The notes under the pieces: model-generated
Seen by the model: only the letters and a program-made list of their open reading frames with translations
Database searches by the model: none
Told to the model about the DNA's origin: nothing
Made by a program: the position numbers and the translations under genes
Shown here: piece by piece, positions 1 to 9,245 of the stretch
Layout of the letters: each line of letters starts with the position of its first letter
Position numbering within the stretch: position 1 is the first letter of the stretch
NCBI GenBank assembly: GCA_016933155.1
Contig: JAFGBM010000007.1
Coordinates: forward strand, 62,001-126,000
Source: Demequinaceae bacterium
GTDB taxonomy: Bacteria; Actinomycetota; Actinomycetes; Actinomycetales; Demequinaceae
Direction of reading: 5' to 3'
Length of the DNA: 64,000 nucleotides

Positions 1-822
1 GCCTCCAACAACGTCAGCCCCAACAGGGTGGGCGGAGACCTGGTCGTGTACGACGGGGACCTCAACGCCAGCAACAACCAGATATTCGGAGGCTCGGTGT
101 CCGTCGGCGGGAATCTCAATGGGACGTACACGGCGGCAGGAGCCGTCTGTGCGGACAATGTGGGCACCCCGTGTGGGACCCTTCCGCTGTACACCGGTGG
201 AGGAATGCCCGAGGTGTACTACGACCCCTCGGACTGGCCGGCATCCTTCATCGAGAAGGACATCGACGATTGGGCTCAAGACGTCATCGATGGCGCGGGT
301 CTGACAGGCTCGAAGGTTTCCAGTTATCTGGGCAGCCCCTGCACCCTGAGTGGAAGCGTCATCAAGAACCCCATCGTCTTGGATGCGGAAGACTCGCTCT
401 ACGACCTTCGCACCTGCACGTTCAACACGAACAACAAAATCAGCCTCGTCATCAACGGGGACACGGCCTTCTTCATCAATGGCCTGAACACCTCGAACCA
501 ATTCACGGTCACGTCGGGTGACGGCGAAGAGCACAACGTGTGGTTCATCGTGCCGACCGGCTTGACCGGCGGTATCAACATGTCCAACACCACGAGCATC
601 GTCGACCCCATCCACGTGTTCCTCTTCACCCCCAACAACCTGAACATGTCCAACTACCAAAGCCTGTCGGGCCAGGCCTACGCCGACACGCTTAACTGGT
701 CGAACAACCCCAACTTCAAGTACGTCGGGGTCGGGATTCCGGGTGTTGCCCTGGGTGAGGAGACCAGTTCGGAGGCGGGGTTCTCGGTGGAGATCGTCAG
801 CAAACACGAGATCGCAAACTAG
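1..822 (+). CDS. Secreted type IV pilus-cluster protein, C-terminal part (5' truncated by window edge)
   Basis: The frame is open from base 1, so the GTG at 28 is probably internal and the gene starts outside the window. The visible ~270 residues are rich in Asn, Ser, Thr and Gly with repeated short strands (GGDLVVYDGDLN, GGSVSVGGNLNG). This suggests a beta-helical or polymer-forming surface fold. Four Cys (CADNVGTPC and a later CTLSG/RTCTF pair) could form disulfides, as expected outside the membrane. It stops 9 bp before the prepilin peptidase gene and precedes pilMNO, so it is probably a pilus-associated or PilX-like secreted component. The family is inferred from context; no catalytic motif was recognised. 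Confidence 0.6.
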   Translation, partial: ASNNVSPNRVGGDLVVYDGDLNASNNQIFGGSVSVGGNLNGTYTAAGAVCADNVGTPCGTLPLYTGGGMPEVYYDPSDWPASFIEKDIDDWAQDVIDGAGLTGSKVSSYLGSPCTLSGSVIKNPIVLDAEDSLYDLRTCTFNTNNKISLVINGDTAFFINGLNTSNQFTVTSGDGEEHNVWFIVPTGLTGGINMSNTTSIVDPIHVFLFTPNNLNMSNYQSLSGQAYADTLNWSNNPNFKYVGVGIPGVALGEETSSEAGFSVEIVSKHEIAN

Positions 823-831
823 CCTCATTCC

Positions 832-1608
832 GTGATACTCGTAGCGGCCATCGGGTTTGGCCTGGCTTTCGGCTCGTTCGTCAACGTCCTGATCGCACGG
901 GTGCCGGCAGGCGAGGACTGGGTCCGGGGTACGAGCCGATGCCCCCGATGTCGGCACGACCTGGCGTGGTACGACAACATCCCGCTCGTCTCCTGGCTCT
1001 GGCTTCGGAGGCGGTGCCGGCACTGCGCCGTGCCCATCCCCGCCAGGTATCCGATGGTCGAGGCGCTTGTCGCCGCATTGGTCGTGGTCATCGCCCTCGT
1101 CCACGGGGTCTCCTTCCTTGCAGCCGCGCTCGTCTATCTCGCGATCGTCTCGGTCGCCCTCGTCTTCATCGACCTGGACGTCCTGAGGCTTCCCGATGCC
1201 TTGGTCCTGCCCGCCTATCCGGCCGTCTTCGCCCTTCTCGCCGTCGATGCCTGGGTGGAGGGCGAGTGGGGCGGCCTCCTCCGTGCGGGACTCGGGATCC
1301 TCATCATGGGGGGCTTCTATGGCCTGATGTGGGCCGCCTATCCGGCCGGGATCGGTTTCGGCGACGTCAAGACCGCGGGTCTTCTAGGAATGGTCGGGGG
1401 GTTCTTGGGGTGGAGGAGCCTTGCGGTCGGCGTCACGGCCGGGCCGATTCTCGGTGGATTGTCCGTCCTGGTAGGCCTGGCGACCGGCAGGCTTCATCGG
1501 AAGTCGAAGGTCCCCTACGGCCCCGCCCTCATCGGCGGGGCTTGGCTCGGATATCTCGCAGGCCCGGCCATCGCGGGGGCCTACCTGGATTTGGTGTTGT
1601 CCGGCTAA
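832..1608 (+). CDS. pilD: Type IV prepilin peptidase / N-methyltransferase
   Basis: Membrane aspartyl protease that cleaves prepilin leader peptides and N-methylates the new N terminus. The N-terminal A24-type domain carries two zinc-binding CxxC pairs (Cys37/40 and Cys62/65). The protease core has FIDLDVLRLPD around Asp114/Asp116 and GIGFGDVK with Asp178, matching the two catalytic Asp sites of the family. The remainder is hydrophobic with several membrane segments. Length is 258 aa, normal for the family. GTG start at 832. It sits between a pilus surface protein and pilMNO. Confidence 0.93.
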   Translation: MILVAAIGFGLAFGSFVNVLIARVPAGEDWVRGTSRCPRCRHDLAWYDNIPLVSWLWLRRRCRHCAVPIPARYPMVEALVAALVVVIALVHGVSFLAAALVYLAIVSVALVFIDLDVLRLPDALVLPAYPAVFALLAVDAWVEGEWGGLLRAGLGILIMGGFYGLMWAAYPAGIGFGDVKTAGLLGMVGGFLGWRSLAVGVTAGPILGGLSVLVGLATGRLHRKSKVPYGPALIGGAWLGYLAGPAIAGAYLDLVLSG

Positions 1609-1663
1609 CGACAACGCCAGGACGTGCCGATATTGTTGGGGTACAGACGTTGAAGGGAGAATC

Positions 1664-2728
1664 GTGGCGGTTCGGGCGGTTGGGCTGGACATCGGCACGA
1701 CCCACGTACGCGCGGCCGAGGTCGACATCGCCGGCGGCGGATCGGCCAGGGGCACCGTGGGCTCCCTGCTCAAGTACGCCGAGTTGCCGCTGCCGTCGGG
1801 CGCCGTCGGCGACGGGGAGATTCACGAGGTCGCCACAGTCGCCTCCGTCCTCAAGCGATTGTGGAGCAAGGGACGTTTCTCGACCAAGCAGGTGATCTCG
1901 GGGGTCGGAAGCCAACGGGTGGTCGTGCGCGAGATGGACCTACCCTCCCTTCCCATGGCGCAACTACGGCAGTCCCTTCCCTTCCAGGTGGGGGAGATGC
2001 TCCCGATGGCGGCCGATGAGGCCCTGCTCGATTTCTTTCCGACCGCGGAAATCGACGGCGACAACGGGAAGATGCTCCGGGGGATCCTTGTGGCGGCGTC
2101 CAAGACGACCGTCGCCTCTCAGGTCTTGGCGATCGAATCCGCAGGCCTGCATCCCGTCATGGTGGACCTCAACGCCTTCGCGCTCCTCCGGGCCCAGTCG
2201 GTGAGCGATTGGGGAAACCAAACGGTCGCCTTCATGGACATCGGGGCACGGACGACCAATGTCATCGTCGCCGCCGATGGGGTCCCTCGTTTCGTCCGGA
2301 CCCTTCCCGCGGGCGGTCAGGATGCCACCGACGCCGTCACCAGCGCACTCAAAGTCTCCACTCAGGACGCCGAGCGGATGAAGAAGGAAATCGGGGTGGG
2401 TTTCGCGGTTCCGGAACAACTCAAGCTCGGGGCGGACGCCCTCATGACCACGACGAAGGCCTTCGTGGAGTCCGTTCGGAACACCTTCGTGTTCTACTCC
2501 CAGAACAACCCCTCGGGACCCATCCAGCACGTGGTTCTGACCGGTGGTGGGGCCCACATGCCCGGGCTGGGCCAATACCTGGCAAGCGCCATGCGTCTTC
2601 CCGTCAGTTTCGGTGACGGCCTCGCACGCGTGAAGGTGAACAAGCGACAGAGGTCCACCATTCTTGACGGGCGCGAGTCTCTCGTCGCCATCTGTGTCGG
2701 GCTCACCATGGGCAAGGTGGGCATATGA
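1664..2728 (+). CDS. pilM: Type IV pilus assembly protein PilM (actin-like ATPase)
   Basis: Cytoplasmic actin-fold protein that binds the PilN N terminus and links the assembly ATPase to the inner-membrane alignment complex. The phosphate-1 loop GLDIGTTHVRAAEVD lies at the N terminus, a second MDIGARTTNVIV loop is central, and LTGGGAHMPGL matches the adenosine motif. 354 aa is the usual length. GTG start with a good ribosome-binding site (GAAGGGAG) just upstream. The stop overlaps pilN by 4 bp, so translation is coupled. Confidence 0.93.
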   Translation: MAVRAVGLDIGTTHVRAAEVDIAGGGSARGTVGSLLKYAELPLPSGAVGDGEIHEVATVASVLKRLWSKGRFSTKQVISGVGSQRVVVREMDLPSLPMAQLRQSLPFQVGEMLPMAADEALLDFFPTAEIDGDNGKMLRGILVAASKTTVASQVLAIESAGLHPVMVDLNAFALLRAQSVSDWGNQTVAFMDIGARTTNVIVAADGVPRFVRTLPAGGQDATDAVTSALKVSTQDAERMKKEIGVGFAVPEQLKLGADALMTTTKAFVESVRNTFVFYSQNNPSGPIQHVVLTGGGAHMPGLGQYLASAMRLPVSFGDGLARVKVNKRQRSTILDGRESLVAICVGLTMGKVGI

Positions 2729-4026
2729 ACGCCGTCCCAGCATCGATCAAGGCCGCGAGCGAGCCCCAGGTCAATCTCCTCCCTCCCGAGGTGGAGGCCC
2801 GTCGGGCGCGGGGACGCCAGAAGGGCTTCATCGCATTCGCATTCGTTGCCTTCCTGGCGGTTCTGGGATTCGCTGTGTACTGGTTCTCGGCTCAGGAGGC
2901 GGCGGCCCAGGAAGAACTGACGAAGGCGGTCAAGGAGGGGGAGGCTCTTCAGGCCCAAATCGATGACTACCAGTATGTCGTTGATCTGGAAGCCGAACTC
3001 CAGAATGCCCGGAACGCCAGGACGTATGTCGGGAGCACCGAATTCGCCTTCGCCCGCATCATCTCCGACGTCAACAACGCCCTGCCCACGGGAACGCGAA
3101 TCGAGACGATGTCCTGGAAGATCACGTCCATCGCGACCGACACCCCCGAGGCGCTCGACCCCTTGGCGGTTCCCGACATCGGAGAAGTGGTGATCAGGGG
3201 CGTCATGACAACCTACGTCACCGGTGCCGCCCTCGAAGAGGCGCTCAACAGTGTGCCCGGCCTTGCGCGGGCGAGGATCGTTTCCGAACAGAGACAGGAA
3301 GGGGAGGGGGGATCGGTCACCTACGTCTTCGAGGGAAGCGCCCGAGTGACCGCTTTGGCCTTCTCCGGTCGATTCGGTTCCGTCTGGCTTGAGGTCGACA
3401 TGGTCTATCGCGCGGTGAACGCCGTCGAGGAGCGGTTGGCCGAGGCGTCGGATGCCCTCGAAGCCGCTAGGGAGGTCGGCACGGCTGAGGCCTTGTCGGA
3501 GGCCCAGGCGGCCTACGACCTCGCTAAGGCAGACTCCGGCCAGGTGCTCGCTCTCTACCAGTTCGCCCTCGATCTTGAAGAGGAGATCGCCAGCCTCCAG
3601 GAGGCCGCCGCCTATGGGGTTGCGGGGACGGATGAGGCCCTTCTCATGGCGATCGCGGAGTACGACGAGGCCAGGCAGGTGCTCGGCGTCTTGGCGGCTG
3701 CGGTCAATGCCTGGGACGAGGAGGCCGGGAACGTCACGACGGTCGAGGCCCGTATCGCGGCCGCGGAAGCCTACGTGACCCGATGTGAGGAAGGGGTGAC
3801 GGCTGCGGAAGCGGCCGTCGCGGCGGGAGAAGAGGGGGCCGACGAGGCGCTTGCCGAGGTGGAGACCATGCTCATGAAAGCGGAGTACGGCCTCGCCATC
3901 GAGCAATCGTTCCTGGTAGCGGCGGAAGAGGCTGAGGCCGCCACCAGGGAGGCTCTCGACGGAGCCCTTCTGACCGCTGCAGCCCTGGCTCCAGTGGACG
4001 AGTCTGCAGGGGGTGATGAATCGTGA
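2725..4026 (+). CDS. pilN: Type IV pilus assembly protein PilN with long helical C-terminal extension
   Basis: Inner-membrane alignment protein that partners PilM and PilO. The family signature VNLLPPEV is near residue 16, followed by one transmembrane helix (about 35-55) and a periplasmic coiled coil. The ferredoxin-like PilN domain seems to end near residue 215. About 215 further residues are Ala/Glu-rich and predicted strongly helical (AEEAEAATREA-like runs). PilN is usually about 180-230 aa, so this 433-aa form is nearly double. No repeat of the PilN domain was seen in the extension. ATGA overlaps with both pilM and pilO place it in one operon. Confidence 0.88.
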   Translation: MNAVPASIKAASEPQVNLLPPEVEARRARGRQKGFIAFAFVAFLAVLGFAVYWFSAQEAAAQEELTKAVKEGEALQAQIDDYQYVVDLEAELQNARNARTYVGSTEFAFARIISDVNNALPTGTRIETMSWKITSIATDTPEALDPLAVPDIGEVVIRGVMTTYVTGAALEEALNSVPGLARARIVSEQRQEGEGGSVTYVFEGSARVTALAFSGRFGSVWLEVDMVYRAVNAVEERLAEASDALEAAREVGTAEALSEAQAAYDLAKADSGQVLALYQFALDLEEEIASLQEAAAYGVAGTDEALLMAIAEYDEARQVLGVLAAAVNAWDEEAGNVTTVEARIAAAEAYVTRCEEGVTAAEAAVAAGEEGADEALAEVETMLMKAEYGLAIEQSFLVAAEEAEAATREALDGALLTAAALAPVDESAGGDES

Positions 4027-4817
4027 AGGACATGGGTGACCGGACCTTGATGATCGGGGCCATCCTCGTCGGTCTTGTCGTTGCCGCGATCGTCTGGTTC
4101 ATCGCGATCGGGCCGAAGATGACTTCAGCACAGGAAGCCAGGGAAGCCACGACGGCCCAGAATGACGAGAATGACCGTCTCGAGACAACGCTTCTTCAGC
4201 GACAGAAGAGTGCGGAGAACGTGCCCGACTACACCCGCGAACTGTACGCGATTCGCGATCTCCTCCCCCCGTCAGAAGACGTCCCCTCCTTGCGTCGGAC
4301 ACTCAACGACATCATGTCGAGCACGGGTCTGGTCATCGAGGTTGAGCGCCTGTCCGATCCCGAACCGATCATCGGAGGACTTTCCCTGTCTGCCCCGATG
4401 GCCCAGGTGGGGTTGACCTCGGAGATCGAGGGGATGCTGTTCACGACACTACAGGCGACATCCTTCACCATCGAGTTCGAAGGACCTCTAGCCAAAGCGT
4501 GGACGGTGATCGAGAAGCTTCAATCGGGGGAGCATCGATTCATGCTGATCACCGGGCTCAGCATTTCCGCCAGAGGCGACACCCCCGAGGAAGGGGTCCG
4601 GGTGATCATCACCGCCGTGGTCTTCACCCTTGACGAGGGAATCCCCGGCATCACCGTTCGACCGGACGAGCGGCCGTGGCCAGGCACGGACGAGTACTTC
4701 TTGGAACTGCCTACCGGTTCTTCGGTTCCATCCGGGAACGGGTCCTCTGAGACCCCGACCCCGGAGCCGTCCGAGAGCCCGTCTCCGGCGGCTTCCCAAT
4801 CGTCTGGCGAAGGCTAG
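4023..4817 (+). CDS. pilO: Type IV pilus assembly protein PilO
   Basis: Bitopic inner-membrane protein forming the PilN/PilO heterodimer. There is one N-terminal transmembrane segment (about residues 10-28), a coiled-coil stretch, then a periplasmic ferredoxin-like domain. The last ~40 residues are a Pro/Ser/Thr/Glu tail (TPTPEPSESPSP) and look disordered. GTG start overlaps the pilN stop by 4 bp. Position and architecture support PilO more than sequence motifs do, since the family is poorly conserved. Confidence 0.85.
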   Translation: MKDMGDRTLMIGAILVGLVVAAIVWFIAIGPKMTSAQEAREATTAQNDENDRLETTLLQRQKSAENVPDYTRELYAIRDLLPPSEDVPSLRRTLNDIMSSTGLVIEVERLSDPEPIIGGLSLSAPMAQVGLTSEIEGMLFTTLQATSFTIEFEGPLAKAWTVIEKLQSGEHRFMLITGLSISARGDTPEEGVRVIITAVVFTLDEGIPGITVRPDERPWPGTDEYFLELPTGSSVPSGNGSSETPTPEPSESPSPAASQSSGEG

Positions 4818-4868
4818 ATCCGGCGTCGTGCGGCAGAGGAGGGTCCGCTCCGTGGAACAATGGTCACC

Positions 4869-6056
4869 ATGCTCAGATGGCTGACCGCCGGTGAATCCCA
4901 TGGCCCCGCCCTTGTCGGAATCCTCGAGGGGATGCCCGCTGGGGTTGAGGTGACATCCGACCGCATCCGTTCCGCCCTTGGCCGACGTAGGCTGGGCCAC
5001 GGTCGGGGATCCAGGATGTCGTTCGAACAGGATGAGGTTCGCATCGTCGGGGGGATTCGCCACGGCCTGACCCAAGGGGGGCCGATTGCCATTGAAATCG
5101 GCAACACCGAGTGGCCCAAATGGGAGGAGGCCATGTCGGCCGATCCCGTGGAACTCAGGACCTCGGAGGGCGCACGGAACGAGATCCTTTCCCGACCGAG
5201 GCCCGGTCACGCGGACCTCGTGGGGATGACGAAATACGGCTTCGACGATGCCCGACCGATCTTGGAGCGGGCCTCGGCGCGGGAAACCGCCACCAGGGTC
5301 GCCCTCGGGGCGGTCGCGCAGGAATTCCTTCGGCAGGCGGCAGGAATGGAGATAGTCTCCCATGTCGTGTCCGTCGGGCGGGTGTCCGTGCCGGACGACA
5401 TCAGGATTCCTGAACCCGGGGATTCCGCATCGCTCGACTCCAGTCCGATTCGGTGTCTCGACGCCTCGACAGCGGATCTCATGGTTGCGGAGATCGACGA
5501 ATGCCAGAAGGACGGCGACACCCTCGGAGGGGTGGTGGAGGTCATCGCCTATGGTGTGCCCGTCGGGCTCGGCTCCCATGTCCACTGGGATCGAAGGCTG
5601 GACGCCCGGCTCTCCGGCGCCCTCATGGGCATTCAGGCCATCAAGGGGGTCGAGATCGGGGATGGGTTCAGATCGGCCTCCCGACGGGGATCCGTGGCCC
5701 ACGATGAGATCGAATACGGACCCAACGGGGGGGTCCACCGCCGGACGAACAGGGCAGGGGGAATCGAGGGGGGCATGTCGAACGGGCAGCCCCTGCGCAT
5801 CCGGGCGGCCATGAAACCCATCAGCACCGTCCCACACGCCCTCGACACCATCGACACCCAGAACGGTGAAGCCGCCAAAGCCATCCATCAACGGAGCGAC
5901 GTTTGCGCCGTGGCCCCGGCGGCCATCGTCGGTGAAGCCATGGTGGCACTCGTCCTGGCCGATGCTCTTGTGGAGAAGTTCGGCGGGGACTCCCTTCCAG
6001 AGGTGAGGGCGAACCTTCAGGCCTACCTCGAGTCGATTCCTGAGAACCTTCGGTAG
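4869..6056 (+). CDS. aroC: Chorismate synthase
   Basis: Converts 5-enolpyruvylshikimate-3-phosphate to chorismate using reduced FMN, the last shikimate step. The N terminus [16 protein letters not shown] is the family signature with the FMN-site His. [15 protein letters not shown] and [17 protein letters not shown] are also diagnostic. I prefer ATG 4869, which matches the conserved family start. An in-frame ATG at 4860 would add three residues. Neither has a well-spaced Shine-Dalgarno. It heads aroC-aroK-aroB-aroQ. Confidence 0.96.
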   Translation: MLRWLTAGESHGPALVGILEGMPAGVEVTSDRIRSALGRRRLGHGRGSRMSFEQDEVRIVGGIRHGLTQGGPIAIEIGNTEWPKWEEAMSADPVELRTSEGARNEILSRPRPGHADLVGMTKYGFDDARPILERASARETATRVALGAVAQEFLRQAAGMEIVSHVVSVGRVSVPDDIRIPEPGDSASLDSSPIRCLDASTADLMVAEIDECQKDGDTLGGVVEVIAYGVPVGLGSHVHWDRRLDARLSGALMGIQAIKGVEIGDGFRSASRRGSVAHDEIEYGPNGGVHRRTNRAGGIEGGMSNGQPLRIRAAMKPISTVPHALDTIDTQNGEAAKAIHQRSDVCAVAPAAIVGEAMVALVLADALVEKFGGDSLPEVRANLQAYLESIPENLR

Positions 6057-6062
6057 GCGGTG

Positions 6063-6581
6063 ATGCCTCGCGTGGTGATCATCGGGCCCCCGGGCTCGGG
6101 GAAGAGCACGGTGGCCGCCGCCTTGGCGGCGCAGTGGGGGATCGAAGCCCTCGACACGGATGACGAGATCGTCGCTAGAGCCGGGAAGGACATCCCCTCG
6201 ATCTTTGTCGAGGACGGAGAATCGGCCTTTCGGGCACTGGAGCGGGAGGTCGTCGCCTCCTGCCTGACCGGGCACGACGGCATCTTGGCCCTCGGAGGGG
6301 GGGCCATCCTGGATCCCGAGACCCAGGGGGACCTCGAACGCTATGCCCAGGCTGGGGGAGAGGTCGTCTACCTTTCCGTTGGGGCGACGGCGGCAGCCAG
6401 CAGGGTTGGAATCACCGGGAGCCGCCCCCTGCTCAAAGGGGATGTGCACCGCCGTTGGGTGGCCCTCATGGAAGAGAGGCGCGGGATCTACGAGCGGTTG
6501 GCGACCAGGATAGTCCCGACGGATGAGGCCGCCCCCGACGTGGTGGCCCAAGCCATCGCGGCCGAAGTGGGGGCCGGATGA
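6063..6581 (+). CDS. aroK: Shikimate kinase
   Basis: Phosphorylates shikimate at the 3-OH with ATP. The P-loop GPPGSGKST is at the N terminus, LDTDDEIVARAG gives the shikimate-binding Asp, GGG (LALGGGAI) lies in the shikimate site, and GSRPLL is the lid/adenine Arg motif. Start is ATG 6063, or the adjoining in-frame GTG 6060. 172 aa is normal. It lies 6 bp after aroC, and its stop overlaps the aroB start (ATGA). Confidence 0.95.
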   Translation: MPRVVIIGPPGSGKSTVAAALAAQWGIEALDTDDEIVARAGKDIPSIFVEDGESAFRALEREVVASCLTGHDGILALGGGAILDPETQGDLERYAQAGGEVVYLSVGATAAASRVGITGSRPLLKGDVHRRWVALMEERRGIYERLATRIVPTDEAAPDVVAQAIAAEVGAG

Positions 6582-7669
6582 GCGAGAAGGCGATTCGCGT
6601 CGAGGGGGCGCAGCCCTACGACGTCACGGTCGGGTCCGGGGTCCTATCCCGGGTGCCCGAGGCGTTGCCGGAGAGGGCCGAGAGGGTCCTGCTCATCCAT
6701 TCGAGGCCCCTGACGGAATACGCGGCTCGGATGCGGAACGAGATCGAGGCCACGGGCAGAACGGTCGTCGTGGATGAGGTTCCCGATGCCGAAGCTGGCA
6801 AGACGGCCCAGGTCCTCGCCGGTTGCTGGTCCGTCCTCGGTCGTGAGGGCTTCACCCGTTCCGACGTCGTGGTCGGGCTCGGTGGCGGCGCCGTCACCGA
6901 CCTCGCCGGATTCGTCGCGGCCTCCTGGCTCAGGGGGGTGACCGTCGTCCAGGTTCCGACGTCCCTCCTCGGGATGGTGGACGCGGCCATCGGAGGCAAG
7001 ACCGGAATCAACACCGAGGAGGGGAAGAATCTCGTCGGGGCTTTCCACGCCCCCGCCTCGGTATGGTGCGACACCGAGACCTTGCGAACCCTCCCCCGGG
7101 AGCACGTCGTTGCGGGGCTGGGCGAGGTCGTCAAGGCCGGTTTCATCCGGGATCAGGCCATTCTCGAACTCGTGGAGGAGAACCTGGAGACGTTGGGGGA
7201 GGGGTTCACCCTCGAGTCCGCCCTGCCCGTTTTGGAGCGGCTGATCGTGAGGGCGATCCGGGTCAAGGCAGACGTCGTGGGGCAGGACTTCAGGGAAGCC
7301 TTTCTGAGGGAGATCCTCAACTACGGCCACACGTTCGGTCACGCCATCGAGCAGGTCGAGGACTACCGTTGGCGCCACGGCGAGGCGGTTGCGGTGGGGA
7401 TGGTGTTCGCAGCCGAACTCGCGAGGCAAACGGGTCGCCTGACGGAGGCGGAGGTGGACCAGCATCGACGCCTGTGCAGGGGACTCGGGCTGCCAGTGTC
7501 CTACCCGTCCGGCCGGTGGGAGGGGCTGCTCGAGGCGATGCGCCGGGACAAGAAGACCAGGGGAAGCCTCTTGCGGTTCGTGGTCCTGGAGGGAATCGGC
7601 AACCCCGTCAGGCTTGAGGGGCCCGACGAGGCTCTTCTCAGGGACGTCTACGACGCGATCAGCGAGTAG
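6578..7669 (+). CDS. aroB: 3-dehydroquinate synthase
   Basis: NAD- and metal-dependent cyclisation of DAHP to 3-dehydroquinate. Visible motifs are VVGLGGGAVTDLAGFVAA (NAD site), PTSLLGMVDAAIGGKTGIN, EVVKAGFI with metal-binding Glu, and LNYGHTFGHAIE plus WRHGEAVAVGM with metal-binding His residues. 363 aa is typical. Start overlaps aroK by 4 bp. Confidence 0.96.
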   Translation: MSEKAIRVEGAQPYDVTVGSGVLSRVPEALPERAERVLLIHSRPLTEYAARMRNEIEATGRTVVVDEVPDAEAGKTAQVLAGCWSVLGREGFTRSDVVVGLGGGAVTDLAGFVAASWLRGVTVVQVPTSLLGMVDAAIGGKTGINTEEGKNLVGAFHAPASVWCDTETLRTLPREHVVAGLGEVVKAGFIRDQAILELVEENLETLGEGFTLESALPVLERLIVRAIRVKADVVGQDFREAFLREILNYGHTFGHAIEQVEDYRWRHGEAVAVGMVFAAELARQTGRLTEAEVDQHRRLCRGLGLPVSYPSGRWEGLLEAMRRDKKTRGSLLRFVVLEGIGNPVRLEGPDEALLRDVYDAISE

Positions 7670-7693
7670 CCCGAGATTCCCAAGACGGGCCGC

Positions 7694-7699
7694 TACGCT
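7694..7699 (+). promoter_or_regulatory. -10 box TACGCT, likely leaderless promoter of aroQ
   Basis: TACGCT followed by 6 nt and then the ATG of aroQ, with no Shine-Dalgarno between. This spacing is typical of leaderless actinobacterial transcripts. No clear -35. Confidence 0.5.
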
Positions 7700-7705
7700 G
7701 GGCCC

Positions 7706-8152
7706 ATGAGCAGCGTTCTCGTCCTCAACGGACCCAATCTCGGCCGACTCGGCACCAGGGAGCCGGAGAAGTACGGCACGGTCACCTATGACGAGTTGGA
7801 GACGAAGGTGGGGGAGTGGGGAGGGGTGCTCGGGCTCGAGGTCAGTGTCCGGCAGTCCGACAGCGAGACGGACCTGGTCCACTGGATCCACGAGGCCGTG
7901 GACTCGGGTCGGCACGTCGTCATCAACCCCGCGGCCTTCACCCACTACTCCTACGCCCTCCGGGATGCCTGTGCCCTCGTCACGGATGCGGGACTCACCC
8001 TCATCGAGGTCCACCTGACCAATACCGCGGCCAGGGAGGAGTTTCGGGAGGTGAGCGTCATCTCCGGGGTGGCCACGGGTGTCATCGCCGGTCTCGGGGT
8101 GGAGTCCTACCGACTGGCGCTTGAGGCCATCGCATCGAGGGCCGCCGCCTGA
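7706..8152 (+). CDS. aroQ: Type II 3-dehydroquinate dehydratase
   Basis: Dodecameric type II dehydroquinase converting 3-dehydroquinate to 3-dehydroshikimate. NGPNLGRLGTREPEKYGT carries the catalytic loop with the essential Tyr and Arg. NPAAFTHYSYALRDA is the conserved Asn/His/Tyr segment, and IEVHLTN carries the catalytic His. 148 aa is typical. It probably has its own leaderless promoter and completes the aro block; aroE and aroA are not in this window. Confidence 0.95.
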   Translation: MSSVLVLNGPNLGRLGTREPEKYGTVTYDELETKVGEWGGVLGLEVSVRQSDSETDLVHWIHEAVDSGRHVVINPAAFTHYSYALRDACALVTDAGLTLIEVHLTNTAAREEFREVSVISGVATGVIAGLGVESYRLALEAIASRAAA

Positions 8153-8182
8153 TCGGGGCCGAAAACGCCAGCCCACTTCGGC

Positions 8183-8188
8183 TACACT
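8183..8188 (+). promoter_or_regulatory. Possible -10 box (TACACT) upstream of efp
   Basis: TACACT lies 45 bp before the efp GTG in an 81-bp gap, leaving room for a leader with the GTGAGGA ribosome-binding segment. No good -35 hexamer was seen. Confidence 0.35.
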
Positions 8189-8233
8189 GGTCGGCGGCTT
8201 CCCGACGGCAGCCGGACAAGGTGAGGATCTCTC

Positions 8234-8797
8234 GTGGCGACATCGAATGACATCAAGAATGGCTCGGTTCTCAACCTCGACGGTGGGCTCTGGTCGGTCA
8301 TCGAGTTCCAGCACGTCAAGCCCGGCAAAGGCGGGGCCTTCGTGAGGACCAAACTCAAGAACGTGCTCTCCGGCAAGGTCGTCGACAAGACCTTCAACGC
8401 CGGCACCAAGGTGGAGTTCGAGACCGTCGACCGCAGGAACATGCAGTACCTGTACCACGATGGCCAGGACTTCGTCTTCATGGATCCCGACAGCTTCGAC
8501 CAGTTGACGATCCCGGCGGCCGTCGTGGGGGATGCGAAGGATTTCATGCTGGAGAACTCCACCGTCATGGTCGCGACGCACGATGGCAGCCCCCTCTTCA
8601 TCGAACTCCCGGCCTCGGTGGTCCTCGAGATCACCTACACGGAGCCGGGGCTTCAAGGCGATCGCTCGACGGGGGGAACCAAGCCGGCGACGCTCGAGAC
8701 CGGCCGTGAGATCCAGGTCCCCCTCTTCCTCGACATCGGAACGAGGATCAAGGTCGACACCCGGTCCGGCGACTACATTTCTCGCGCCAACGACTAG
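8234..8797 (+). CDS. efp: Translation elongation factor P
   Basis: Relieves ribosome stalling at polyproline stretches. The N-terminal KOW-like domain contains [15 protein letters not shown], and the Lys-containing tip PGKGG is where modification occurs in bacteria. Two OB domains follow, ending in the signature [26 protein letters not shown]. 187 aa is standard. GTG start with GAGGA upstream. Its TAG stop overlaps the nusB start. Confidence 0.96.
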   Translation: MATSNDIKNGSVLNLDGGLWSVIEFQHVKPGKGGAFVRTKLKNVLSGKVVDKTFNAGTKVEFETVDRRNMQYLYHDGQDFVFMDPDSFDQLTIPAAVVGDAKDFMLENSTVMVATHDGSPLFIELPASVVLEITYTEPGLQGDRSTGGTKPATLETGREIQVPLFLDIGTRIKVDTRSGDYISRAND

Positions 8798-9237
8798 TGG
8801 CCGCCAGGAAGAAGGCCCGGAAGCGCGCCCTCGACGTGCTTTTCGAGGCCGATCAACGTCGGGCTTCGGTGTCCGAGGTCCTGAACGCCCGGATCGAATG
8901 TCCCGGCACGGAGGCCGCCCTCGCCGACTATTCGATCCAGATCGTCACGGGGGTCGCCGAGTCGCTCAAGGAGATCGACGCCGTCATCTCCCAGGCGTCG
9001 GAGGGGTGGGCCCTGGATCGGATGCCAGCCGTCGACCGGGCGATCCTCAGGATCGCCGTTTGGGAAATCCTCAGCAATCCCGAAGTCTCGACGGCCGTCG
9101 CAATCGATCAGGCCGTCGACCTCGCGGGGACGCTGAGCACCGAGGCCTCGGCATCCTTCGTCAACGGCGTCCTGGGAACGATCGCCCGCACCGCGCCGAC
9201 CGACCCTGCCGGATCGGATGGCCATCCGGTAGAGTAG
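8797..9237 (+). CDS. nusB: Transcription antitermination factor NusB
   Basis: All-helical RNA-binding protein that binds boxA of rRNA leaders with NusE (S10). Conserved signatures are ARKKARKRALDVLFEAD at the N terminus, WALDRMPAVDRAILRIAVWE in the centre, and STEASASFVNGVLGTIAR at the C terminus. 146 aa. GTG start shares one base with the efp stop, so the two are co-translated. Confidence 0.95.
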   Translation: MAARKKARKRALDVLFEADQRRASVSEVLNARIECPGTEAALADYSIQIVTGVAESLKEIDAVISQASEGWALDRMPAVDRAILRIAVWEILSNPEVSTAVAIDQAVDLAGTLSTEASASFVNGVLGTIARTAPTDPAGSDGHPVE

Positions 9238-9245
9238 GCCAAGCA

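Noticed and set aside
4488-8656. Minus-strand frames of 687 and 670 codons opposite the aro and efp genes
   Set aside because: Same shadow effect; no motif, no ribosome-binding site, and the opposite-strand genes are unmistakable.
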